This document shows positions 42,959-50,540 of a stretch of DNA of 64,000 nucleotides, piece after piece (the stretch's first letter is position 1; each line of letters begins with the position of its first letter). The stretch covers positions 2,396,001 to 2,460,000 of the forward strand of contig JADJBV010000001.1 of NCBI GenBank assembly GCA_016703535.1, given 5' to 3'. The notes beneath the pieces are model-generated. The model did not search any database. It had not been told where the DNA came from and worked only from the letters and a program-made list of their open reading frames with translations. This DNA comes from Deltaproteobacteria bacterium (GTDB taxonomy: Bacteria > Myxococcota > Kuafuiibacteriia > Kuafuiibacteriales > Kuafuiibacteriaceae). A program made the translations under genes and the position numbers.

Positions 42959-44262
42959 GGCAGTCGCTCCCGCACCAGCGGCAAAGGCGCCGGCGCCGTC
43001 TCTCCCAACTTCACCGCCGCCCACAAGATCGGCTGGGCCCGCTCGAGCAAGGCCGGGTCGTTGTAGTCGATGATCGCGATCGGTTGGCCCACTTCTAGGC
43101 GCTCCCCGAGGCGGACCTGCATTGCAAGGCCCACCGCCGGATCGATGGTGTCACTGGTCTTGGCCCGCCCCGCCCCCAACACCATGCCGGCCCGCCCGAT
43201 CGCCTCGGTGTCGAAGCCGACGATCACTCCCGCCTGGGACGCGGTCACCGTGTGGTGGTGCCGGGCCATCGGCAAGTTCTCCCGGGCATCGAGCGCCGTC
43301 GGATCTCCACCTTGGGCCTCGACGACCCGACGGAGCTTCTCGAGGCCGCGGCCATCCTTGATGGCCCGGACCATCCGCGTGCGCCCGTCCTCCAGGTTGT
43401 CGGCCACCTTGCCCAGGACCAACATCTCGGCGCCCAACTCGAGGGTCAACTCGAGCGTGTCGGCCGGTCCCCCGCCGCGCAGCACCTCGATGGCCTCCCA
43501 GGTCTCGTTGGCGTTGCCCACCGCCACGCCCAACACCTGGCTCATGTCGGTGATCAAAGCCCGCACCTTGCGGTTCATGCGTTCGCCGATCCCGATCATG
43601 GTCTTGGCCAAAGCCCGGGCGTTGTCCAAGGTCTTCATGAACGCACCCGAGCCGACCTTCACGTCCAACACCAAGCCGTCGATGCCTTCGGCCAACTTCT
43701 TGGACATGATCGAGGCCGAGATCAGCGGGATCGACTCGACGGTGGCGGTCACGTCGCGGAGCGCATAGAGCTTGCGATCCGCCGGGGCCAAAGTGTCGGT
43801 CTGACCGATCAAGGCCAGGCCGTGTTTTTCGACCTGCTTCACGAAGCGCCGATCATCGAGCTCCACCGAAAAGCCGGGGATCGCTTGGAGTTTATCCAAG
43901 GTGCCGCCGGTGTGGCCCAGGCCTCGGCCGGAGATCATCGGCACCGGGACCCCACACGCCGCCACCAAAGGGGCCAAGCAGATCGAGATCTTGTCGCCCA
44001 CGCCCCCGGTCGAGTGTTTGTCGACCTTCACGCCGGGCACACTCGAGAGGTCGATGACCTGGCCCGAGTCGAGCATCGCCTGGGTCAGGGCCGCCAACTC
44101 GGCGCCGCCCATGCCCCGAAAGAAGACCGCCATCGCAAAGGCCGCCAGCTGGTCGTCGCCGATCTCACCCGCGGTATAACGAGCGATCAGCCACTCGATC
44201 TCCTCGCTGGTGAGCGCTCCCCCGTCCCTCTTTTTCCGGATCAAATCGACTGCGCGCACCAT
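42955..44262 (-). CDS. deoA: Pyrimidine-nucleoside/thymidine phosphorylase
   Basis: A 435-residue member of the thymidine/pyrimidine-nucleoside phosphorylase family. The signature KVDKHSTGGVGDKISICLAP lies near residue 80, with the phosphate and base-binding SASIMSKKLAEGIDGLVLDV further on. It splits thymidine or uridine into base and sugar-1-phosphate. Start ATG at 44262, divergent from an outer-membrane-type gene over a 94-base region. Whether it prefers thymidine (DeoA) or both pyrimidines (Pdp) cannot be told from sequence. Confidence 0.92.
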   Translation of the reverse strand: MVRAVDLIRKKRDGGALTSEEIEWLIARYTAGEIGDDQLAAFAMAVFFRGMGGAELAALTQAMLDSGQVIDLSSVPGVKVDKHSTGGVGDKISICLAPLVAACGVPVPMISGRGLGHTGGTLDKLQAIPGFSVELDDRRFVKQVEKHGLALIGQTDTLAPADRKLYALRDVTATVESIPLISASIMSKKLAEGIDGLVLDVKVGSGAFMKTLDNARALAKTMIGIGERMNRKVRALITDMSQVLGVAVGNANETWEAIEVLRGGGPADTLELTLELGAEMLVLGKVADNLEDGRTRMVRAIKDGRGLEKLRRVVEAQGGDPTALDARENLPMARHHHTVTASQAGVIVGFDTEAIGRAGMVLGAGRAKTSDTIDPAVGLAMQVRLGERLEVGQPIAIIDYNDPALLERAQPILWAAVKLGETAPAPLPLVRERLP

Positions 44263-44356
44263 GCTACCTGATCAGAAAACCGGGACCTTTTGCAAGGTGT
44301 ATTGCTTGGCCTCGGAAACTAGCGAGCCCCGCCCTTTCCCGATAAGCTCCCGGCCC
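44263..44356. promoter_or_regulatory. Divergent promoter region deoA / outer-membrane protein
   Basis: 94 bases between two divergent genes must hold both promoters. It includes TTGCAAGGTGTATTGCTT at 44290-44307, a degenerate copy of the dispersed palindrome and the only copy outside a gene, and TGATCAGAAAACCGG near the deoA start. If the palindrome is an operator, it would control nucleoside breakdown here. Confidence 0.45.
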
Positions 44357-45331
44357 ATGCAACGGGTCCTGGCGGTCGCTTTCGTGCTGCTCTTGCTGGA
44401 GGGCCAGGCGCAGGCTCAGCCCACCGCCTTCGCCTCCGAAGACGAGATCGAAAACCAGATCGAACGGGCCCCGCCCAACATCTCGCCAGACCTGTTGGAC
44501 CGGACCGGACGCTCACGCTTTCACCTGACCGGACGCGCCACCTTCGACGACGGGGTCTCGGCCTTCTCTGGCAGTTCGGTTTGGGCCACGGAAGCGCAAG
44601 CTGCCCTGCGAATCACCCGAGGCCTGGCGTTGACCTTCAACCTCCCCTTCGGCGTGACCGCACCATCCCCTGGAGTGAACAACTTCTTCTTCGGCAACTT
44701 CCGGGTTGGTGTCGCTGGTGGCAGCTCCTTCGTGGTGTTGCCGAGCAACGAAGGCCGTGGCGCCGGCACCCTCGGCTTCGGCGGTGCCTTCGACGTCTAC
44801 GCCCCGACCGCACCCGAAGTCGGCGATCTGGAGTGCCCGGGCCAAGGTTTTTGTGCCCCAGTTTCCCAAGTCCGCGGCATCCGGTCCTACGAGCCCTTCC
44901 TCTACTTTGAAAAGTTGATGAGCTTCCGGGCCCGGGGACAAGTCGACTTCGCGCTCGATCCGTTTTCGGCGCAGCTGGAGCTGGGCCTCACGCCGGGCTT
45001 CACCACCCGCAGCGAAGTCGACTTCTTCATGTTCTTCTCCTGGGCCCTGCGCGCCCGGGCCTTCCCAATTTACGAGGTCGAGCCCTTCTTGGAGATCGGC
45101 AGCAACCTGCAGATCGCCGGGCCCAACGTGCAGATCGCCGGCGGCAGCATCGACGCCAGCACGCCGGTCCACCTCACCTTCGGCGGTCGCTTCCACTTCG
45201 GGACGCTGGATCCCGCGTTGTTCGCGACCTTGGACCTCAAGAACGGGATCTTCATCTTCGGCGTCGACCTGGCCGGCGCCGTCCGGGAGGTCGCCAACAC
45301 CAGCTCGGCCCCCGACCCCCTCGACTTCTAG
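44357..45331 (+). CDS. Outer-membrane beta-barrel-like protein
   Basis: A 324-residue exported protein: signal MQRVLAVAFVLLLLEGQAQA with cleavage after QAQA. The mature part alternates short amphipathic beta strands (FHLTGRATFDDGVSAFSGSS, LALTFNLPFGVTAPSPGVNN, FFFGNFRVGVAGGSSFVVLP) and ends in LDF, as expected of an outer-membrane barrel. A Cys pair in LECPGQGFCAP may form a disulphide. Its place between the phosphorylases and the microcompartment genes suggests, but does not show, a nucleoside or sugar porin like Tsx in function. Confidence 0.7.
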   Translation: MQRVLAVAFVLLLLEGQAQAQPTAFASEDEIENQIERAPPNISPDLLDRTGRSRFHLTGRATFDDGVSAFSGSSVWATEAQAALRITRGLALTFNLPFGVTAPSPGVNNFFFGNFRVGVAGGSSFVVLPSNEGRGAGTLGFGGAFDVYAPTAPEVGDLECPGQGFCAPVSQVRGIRSYEPFLYFEKLMSFRARGQVDFALDPFSAQLELGLTPGFTTRSEVDFFMFFSWALRARAFPIYEVEPFLEIGSNLQIAGPNVQIAGGSIDASTPVHLTFGGRFHFGTLDPALFATLDLKNGIFIFGVDLAGAVREVANTSSAPDPLDF

Positions 45332-45352
45332 TCGGCGCGCCCCCCGGTGGGC

Positions 45353-46255
45353 TCAATACCCCTTCGGAGCCGCCTTGGCCTTCGGGTCTGGCTTGGCGCA
45401 GCGGACGATCTCGACTGAAGACGACGCGCCGATCCGAGAAGCACCAGCCGCCAACACCTTTTCGGCGTCTTCGGTGGTGCGGATGCCGCCAGAGGCCTTC
45501 ACGCCGATGTCGTCGCCGACCACCTTGCGCATCAAGGCGACGTCTTCGGGCGTGGCGCCGCCCCCGCCAAAGCCGGTGGAGGTCTTGACGAAGGCCGCGC
45601 CGGCCGCTTTGGACAAGGTGCAGGCCATGACCTTTTCGTCGTGATCGAGCTTGCTGGTCTCTAGGATCACCTTCACCGGCACTCGCCCCGCGGCCTCGAC
45701 CACCGCCTTGATGTCGGCGAAGGCCTCGGCCAGGTCTCGGCTCTTGAGGGCGCCGATGTTGATCACCATGTCGATCTCTTGAGCGCCGTTGCGGATGGCC
45801 TCCCGGGTCTCGAAGGCCTTGGCGCTGGGCGTGGCTGCCCCGAGAGGAAAGCCGACCACCGCGATCGCCTTGACGCCGCTGCCCTCGAGGCAAGCCGCCA
45901 CAAAACGGACGTTGGCGCTGTTGACGCAGACGGTGGCGAAGCCGAAGCGACGGGCCTCGTCGCAGACCTTACGAAGCTCCTCTTTGGTCGCCTCCGGCTT
46001 GAGGATGGTGTGGTCGATCAGCGGGGCCAGGTGCCCACAAGGGGCGGCCTCCAACAGGCCCTCGACCCCGATCCGCTTGGCGCCAGCGTTCACCGCGCCC
46101 ACCACCCGCTTCGGCTCGCAGTGCACCCCGACCTTGCAAGTCGCGCAGGGCGCCAAGTCCGAAGGTTGGGGCACCCGCCCCAGCTGGCGCTCGATCTCGG
46201 CCTCGACCCGACGGGCGATGGTCTCCACCAGCTGATCGACGTTGGTTCGGCTCAC
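45353..46255 (-). CDS. deoC: Deoxyribose-phosphate aldolase with microcompartment-type N-terminal extension
   Basis: Cleaves 2-deoxyribose-5-phosphate to glyceraldehyde-3-phosphate and acetaldehyde. The catalytic domain begins near residue 78 (LIDHTILKPEAT) and keeps both lysines (AFVKTSTGF and GVKASGGIRT). An extra N-terminus of about 75 residues is unlike ordinary DeoC: a predicted amphipathic helix (NVDQLVETIARRVEAEIERQ) of the encapsulation-peptide type, then three cysteines C37, C40 and C46 (PCATCKVGVHC). The GTG start overlaps the aldolase stop (GTGA). It is last in an operon with two shell pentamers. Confidence 0.9.
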   Translation of the reverse strand: MSRTNVDQLVETIARRVEAEIERQLGRVPQPSDLAPCATCKVGVHCEPKRVVGAVNAGAKRIGVEGLLEAAPCGHLAPLIDHTILKPEATKEELRKVCDEARRFGFATVCVNSANVRFVAACLEGSGVKAIAVVGFPLGAATPSAKAFETREAIRNGAQEIDMVINIGALKSRDLAEAFADIKAVVEAAGRVPVKVILETSKLDHDEKVMACTLSKAAGAAFVKTSTGFGGGGATPEDVALMRKVVGDDIGVKASGGIRTTEDAEKVLAAGASRIGASSSVEIVRCAKPDPKAKAAPKGY

Positions 46256-47007
46256 GACTTCCCTCCCAGGGCCCGGCGGACCTCTTCGGCCACGACGTTC
46301 CGCAAGGTATCTTGCAAATTGCTGCGGCCCTGTGCCGCGATCGGGGTGTTGACCGGGCCCCGGTGGAGCCCAGCCTTTTTGCGCAGATCCAAGAGCTTCT
46401 CCCGCAGGCCATCGGTGAGGGGCGCCGGTTCACCGACCCGGCCTCGGGCGATGGTCAAGATCCGCGCGTAGTGTTCGAGGAGCTCGATCCGCAGGTAGGC
46501 GGTCTCCAGGTCCGGCCCGATCGCGACCACGCCGTTGCCCGCCAGAAGCGCGACGTCAGCGCTGCCCAACACTTGTCCCAAGGCCTCGCCAGCGCCGGCG
46601 TCCTTCGGCCCGAACAACGGCACCATCGGCACCTGCTCACCCAAAGACACCACCACCTCGGGCATGCCGATCGGGCCGAGGGGAACCTGGCACAAGGCGT
46701 AGGCCGAGGCGTGGGGCGGGTGAGCGTGGATGACCGCCGCCGCGTCGCTGCGGGCCCGATAGGCACCGACGTGGAGCCCCGTTTCGGACGGCGCCTTGCC
46801 CGGGCCGATCGGATCACCACTGGGACTGCACTCGACCAAGGTTTCGGGCCCACACAGCCGCTTGCTGACTCCGGTGGGGGTGATGAGCAGGCGACCGCCC
46901 GCCAGGCGGAGCGAAACGTTGCCGTCGTGGTTGGCCACCCAACCCCGCTCGTGGAGCAAAGCGGCGTAGGCGGCGACCTCTTTGCGTTCCCGAAAGACGT
47001 TGCTCAC
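46252..47007 (-). CDS. Class II aldolase, FucA-like, with C-terminal targeting helix
   Basis: A 251-residue class II aldolase/adducin-family protein like L-fuculose-phosphate aldolase. It has the catalytic Glu (E75, PSETGLHVGAY) and two zinc histidines H94 and H96 (VIHAHPPH). The third histidine of the usual HG motif is N158 (LLAGNGVVAIG), so metal binding may be altered. After a linker (NTPIAAQGRS) the chain ends in an amphipathic helix LQDTLRNVVAEEVRRALG, typical of microcompartment cargo. Start GTG overlaps the pentamer stop. The sugar phosphate substrate is unknown. Confidence 0.85.
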   Translation of the reverse strand: MSNVFRERKEVAAYAALLHERGWVANHDGNVSLRLAGGRLLITPTGVSKRLCGPETLVECSPSGDPIGPGKAPSETGLHVGAYRARSDAAAVIHAHPPHASAYALCQVPLGPIGMPEVVVSLGEQVPMVPLFGPKDAGAGEALGQVLGSADVALLAGNGVVAIGPDLETAYLRIELLEHYARILTIARGRVGEPAPLTDGLREKLLDLRKKAGLHRGPVNTPIAAQGRSNLQDTLRNVVAEEVRRALGGKS

Positions 47008-47282
47008 GGAACCTGGACCTCGTCGACGATCGCCACGATGGTCTCGAGGAGCGGCAGGATCCCCCCGGTTTGACCGGTCAAAATCTGTCGGACGCCGTTG
47101 CCTTCCTTCAGCACCAACACCCGATCACCGATGCCCGCTTGAGCGTTGTCGACGGCGATCAACTCGTCACCCGCGGGCCGGCCCCGTTCGTCGATGGGCG
47201 TGACCAGCAACAGCTTGTGACCCCGATAGGCCGGATGTTTGGCCGAGGAGACCACCGTGCCCGTCACTTGCCCGAGGATCAT
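47004..47282 (-). CDS. Microcompartment pentamer shell protein (EutN/CcmL)
   Basis: A 92-residue BMC-P vertex protein. Its full length matches the family: MILGQVTGTVVSSAKHPAYR, KLLLVTPIDERGR, AVDNAQAGIGDRVLVLKEGN and LLETIVAIVDEV. Such pentamers cap the corners of bacterial microcompartments. ATG at 47282 overlaps the second pentamer's stop; its own stop overlaps the aldolase start. No hexamer (BMC-H or BMC-T) gene is in the window. Confidence 0.92.
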   Translation of the reverse strand: MILGQVTGTVVSSAKHPAYRGHKLLLVTPIDERGRPAGDELIAVDNAQAGIGDRVLVLKEGNGVRQILTGQTGGILPLLETIVAIVDEVQVP

Positions 47283-47554
47283 CGGATCGGCTCCCGATCG
47301 ACCGTGTCGACGATGCCGACGATGGCCGCGTCGACCGGCGCAAAAGGCTCCTTCAGGGCGTGGGAGGCTTCCCGAGCGCTGACGCAGTAGACCCGATCGC
47401 CCGGGCCCGCTTGGGCCACGTCACAAGCGACGTGGAGATCACCTTTCCGCCGCCCGTCTTTGTCCAAGGCCACCACCACGAGGAGCTTTTCGCCCTCGAG
47501 TCCCGGCGATTTCACCGTGGCCACGACCGTCCCGATCACCTGCGCCAAGTACAA
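47279..47554 (-). CDS. Microcompartment pentamer shell protein (EutN/CcmL), second copy
   Basis: A 91-residue BMC-P protein (LAQVIGTVVATVKSPGLEGE, LLVVVALDKDGRRKGDLHVA, ACDVAQAGPGDRVYCVSARE, AAIVGIVDTV). I choose TTG at 47554: it has GGAGC about seven bases upstream and gives the usual short N-terminus, while an upstream TTG at 47587 would lie inside the preceding gene. First gene of the coupled set BMC-P, BMC-P, aldolase, deoC. Only modest similarity to its neighbour outside the core suggests distinct vertex types. Confidence 0.9.
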   Translation of the reverse strand: MYLAQVIGTVVATVKSPGLEGEKLLVVVALDKDGRRKGDLHVACDVAQAGPGDRVYCVSAREASHALKEPFAPVDAAIVGIVDTVDREPIR

Positions 47555-47576
47555 GAAAAAGCTCCGATCCGGGTAC

Positions 47577-50444
47577 TTAGGTAACAAAGCGGGGCTTGGT
47601 CAATGCCGGCATGAGGGTGACCTTGACCCCCAGGCGTCCCCACAACTCGGCCAACCCCCGGGAGGTCGCGAAGGCCAGGAGGCGGATCCCCCGGGGAGAA
47701 TGGGGTCCGACCGCCTCCAGGGCCACCGCCGGATCCCCCCCCACGACCAACCCAGCCCGATCCAGGACCAGCTCCCCAAGGTCAGGCGCGACCCCGGGGC
47801 CGGAGGGCTCGAGCAGGGGGCGGATCAGCTGGGGCTCGACCACCGCCGCCAAGGCCCGGCCCAACTCGAAGCGCAGGCGCCGAACCCGGCCCCGCAAGGC
47901 CGGGGGTACGCCGACCCGGGGAGGCGTCCGATCGAGCAACTCCACCCCACCCCCGCTGCCGGGGTGGACCACGGTGCCGACCAGCCCGAAGGCGACCTCC
48001 ACGTCACTGACCGCCTGCCGTTCCGCCGGCGACAGCTCGAGCTCCGGACCCACCTGGGCCGGGGGCAAAACCACCTCACCGCCCGCCCGGAACAGCCCGA
48101 GCCACTCGCCCACCCACCCCTTGGACAGGGCCGTGGTGGGCCGCAGGTTCAAAGCCAAGCGGCCCAGCTCATAGGTCTGCCGTTCGGCCTCCGGGGCTTG
48201 ACCTCGGGCGACCCGACACGCCGCCGCCAAAAAGGCCCGGGTCGGATCCACGCCCAAAAGCCGGGCCCGGAGAGCCTCCAGGGCCTGGTCGATCACCCCG
48301 TCTTGCCCCGAGCCGATGCCGATCGCGAGCAGCTCTTCGGCCGGGCGGATCGCTTGTGGATCACGCTCCAAGGCCTGTTGATAAAGGCTGATCGCCGAAC
48401 CCGAATCCCCCTGCCCCATCAGGGCCCCGGCCCGGGCGACCAAAAGTTCGGCCCGAGCCGCGGGCGGATAACGCTCGAGCTGCACGTGGCTCCAGACCCG
48501 CTCGATCTCGGCTGGGTCTCCGTCATCGGCGGCGAGGCGCAACCAGGCGCCCAAGGCCTCCACCGTCGGCTCCAGCTCGAGGGCGCGCAACAGCCAGCGC
48601 CGGGCCTCACTCCGTTGCCTGGCCCGAACGTAGGCCTCGGCCACCGACAACAAGGCCCGCTGCCGGCCGACCTTGCCGCCCGGATGATCGGCCCGATCTT
48701 CGAAGCTCTCCACCCGCTCCGCCAACAGGCGGGCCACCTCCTTGGTCGCCCCCCGGCGCCGGGCCACCTGCTCAGCGCCCATCAAGGCCTCACGCCGCGC
48801 CTCGCCGCTGGCCGCCAGCAAGGCCGCATCGAAGGCCGCCTGGGCCTGGTCAACCTGCTGCAGCGCCAACGCCAAGCGCCCGGCGCCCAACCACAAGGCC
48901 ACCGGCGCCTCCGGTTGGGTGCTGAGGTCCCGCAGCGCGCCCTCCAGGTCTCCGTGGCGAAGGGCGTGCCGGATCGCACTCGGCCCCGGCAAGGGCGGCG
49001 CCTCCAAGCGGCGGGTCGGTGGTTGAGTCAACGACGGCTCGGACTCCACCTCCGGGTGCAGCGGCTCGTCTTCTCCGGGGCCTGGTGGCGCTGACTCCTC
49101 GTCGAGGAGCGGCAGCGGGGTCGCGTACTCCTCCGCCCAAGGGCGCGCGCTCACCGACATCCCCCGGAGCGGGTTGGGTTGATCCACCGCCGTGTCCTTG
49201 GGCCCCGGCTCAGGACGCACCGACAACTCGGATCGCACCGCTTGGGCCGACTCGCCGTCGCTCAGCTCCACTTCCAGGATCCGGGCCAGCTCTTCGAGGA
49301 GACCACTTCGACGTTCGGGCGAAAGCTCCTGATGGCTGGCGGCAGCGCCCAAGGCCCGGGTCAAGATGGTCCGATCCCGAGCCTCCAAGGACAGGCGATC
49401 CGCGGTCGCCAAGAGGCGCTCCACGTCCTCGCCGTGGCCCGGCAAACGGAGGCTCTCCAACACAGCCTCGGCGGCGCCGATCAGATCCGCGGCCGCCTCG
49501 GCCTTGCGCTGGGCTTGTCCCAACAGCCGCTTTTTTTCGGCGAAGTCGTCGCTGTGCCGGGCTCGAGCCCGCAAATAACGGGCATACAGGCGAGGGCGCC
49601 CCGCGTCAGCCAGCCGATCCTCTAGCTCGTCTTCATAGGCCCGAGCGATCGGCGAGTCCTCCAAGGCCACCACCCACAACTCCAACGCCGAGGCCTCGTC
49701 GCCGACGCCGTCGGCCCCGGTCGCCAGTTGCTCCAGGAGCTCAACCCGGATCTCGAACGGATGATCCGGCAACAACCGGGACGCGATCCCGACCACGCCA
49801 GCGCCAAGCGCAAAGTGGATCGCCGCCCGCAACACCACCGGGTCGACCTCGGGTTCGGCTTGGAGACGACGCTGATACCCCTCCAGGGTATCGGGGGGTT
49901 GGGAGGGCACCGGGGCCGGGGCCTCGAGCGCGATCACTCCGGGCAACACCGGAGCCCACACGGGCAACCCGGGCGCGCTCGAGCTGCGGGCCTCGAGGTG
50001 CAGCTCAATCTTGAGCAACACCGCCTCCAGGGCGCTCTTGAGCTCGGTGGTTTCGGTCAGCCGGGCCGCCTCACGGTAGAGGCCCCGGGCCTCGGCCACC
50101 CGGCCCAACCCCAGCCCCACCACGTCGCCACGTTTGGCCAGGAGCCGGGCCCGTTGTTCGGCCCCTTGAGCGGCCTTCACCGCCTGCCCCAACAGCTCTG
50201 CGTGTTCCGCGTGATCCCCCGCCTCCACCGCCAGCTGCAGCGCTTGCCCCAACAAAGCCTGGTGCCCAGGAAATCGCCGCAGGGCTTGCCGAAGGACCGC
50301 GCTGGCCCGCTGCCGGTCACCGAGTTGGGCGTTTTGGATCTCGGCGGCCCGAGCCAAAAGTCCGGCCCCCGCTTCGTCGGCGAGCTCGAGCCCAGTTCGC
50401 TCCAGCTCATCCGCCAGCTGGCGGGCTTCTCGCGAGGTGTCCAA
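47577..50444 (-). CDS. Large TPR-repeat protein
   Basis: A 955-residue cytoplasmic protein made mostly of TPR-like helical pairs (RASAVLRQALRRFPGHQALL, EARRWLLRALELEPTVEALG, GSAISLYQQALERDPQAIRP) with Pro/Glu-rich breaks near 160-190 and 425-490. The last 250 residues are less repetitive. No signal or membrane segment. Such large TPR proteins are frequent in myxobacteria. It ends 22 bases before the microcompartment operon on the same strand and could be co-transcribed with it. No enzymatic motif. Confidence 0.72.
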   Translation of the reverse strand: MDTSREARQLADELERTGLELADEAGAGLLARAAEIQNAQLGDRQRASAVLRQALRRFPGHQALLGQALQLAVEAGDHAEHAELLGQAVKAAQGAEQRARLLAKRGDVVGLGLGRVAEARGLYREAARLTETTELKSALEAVLLKIELHLEARSSSAPGLPVWAPVLPGVIALEAPAPVPSQPPDTLEGYQRRLQAEPEVDPVVLRAAIHFALGAGVVGIASRLLPDHPFEIRVELLEQLATGADGVGDEASALELWVVALEDSPIARAYEDELEDRLADAGRPRLYARYLRARARHSDDFAEKKRLLGQAQRKAEAAADLIGAAEAVLESLRLPGHGEDVERLLATADRLSLEARDRTILTRALGAAASHQELSPERRSGLLEELARILEVELSDGESAQAVRSELSVRPEPGPKDTAVDQPNPLRGMSVSARPWAEEYATPLPLLDEESAPPGPGEDEPLHPEVESEPSLTQPPTRRLEAPPLPGPSAIRHALRHGDLEGALRDLSTQPEAPVALWLGAGRLALALQQVDQAQAAFDAALLAASGEARREALMGAEQVARRRGATKEVARLLAERVESFEDRADHPGGKVGRQRALLSVAEAYVRARQRSEARRWLLRALELEPTVEALGAWLRLAADDGDPAEIERVWSHVQLERYPPAARAELLVARAGALMGQGDSGSAISLYQQALERDPQAIRPAEELLAIGIGSGQDGVIDQALEALRARLLGVDPTRAFLAAACRVARGQAPEAERQTYELGRLALNLRPTTALSKGWVGEWLGLFRAGGEVVLPPAQVGPELELSPAERQAVSDVEVAFGLVGTVVHPGSGGGVELLDRTPPRVGVPPALRGRVRRLRFELGRALAAVVEPQLIRPLLEPSGPGVAPDLGELVLDRAGLVVGGDPAVALEAVGPHSPRGIRLLAFATSRGLAELWGRLGVKVTLMPALTKPRFVT

Positions 50445-50540
50445 AACGGCCGGAGCTTAACAGCGCCCGAACAGCAGCGGAAGAACAGGGGCGGTCAATC
50501 CCGGCGGGGAGCGACCGGAGGCGTCGCCGGGACGGTACGG

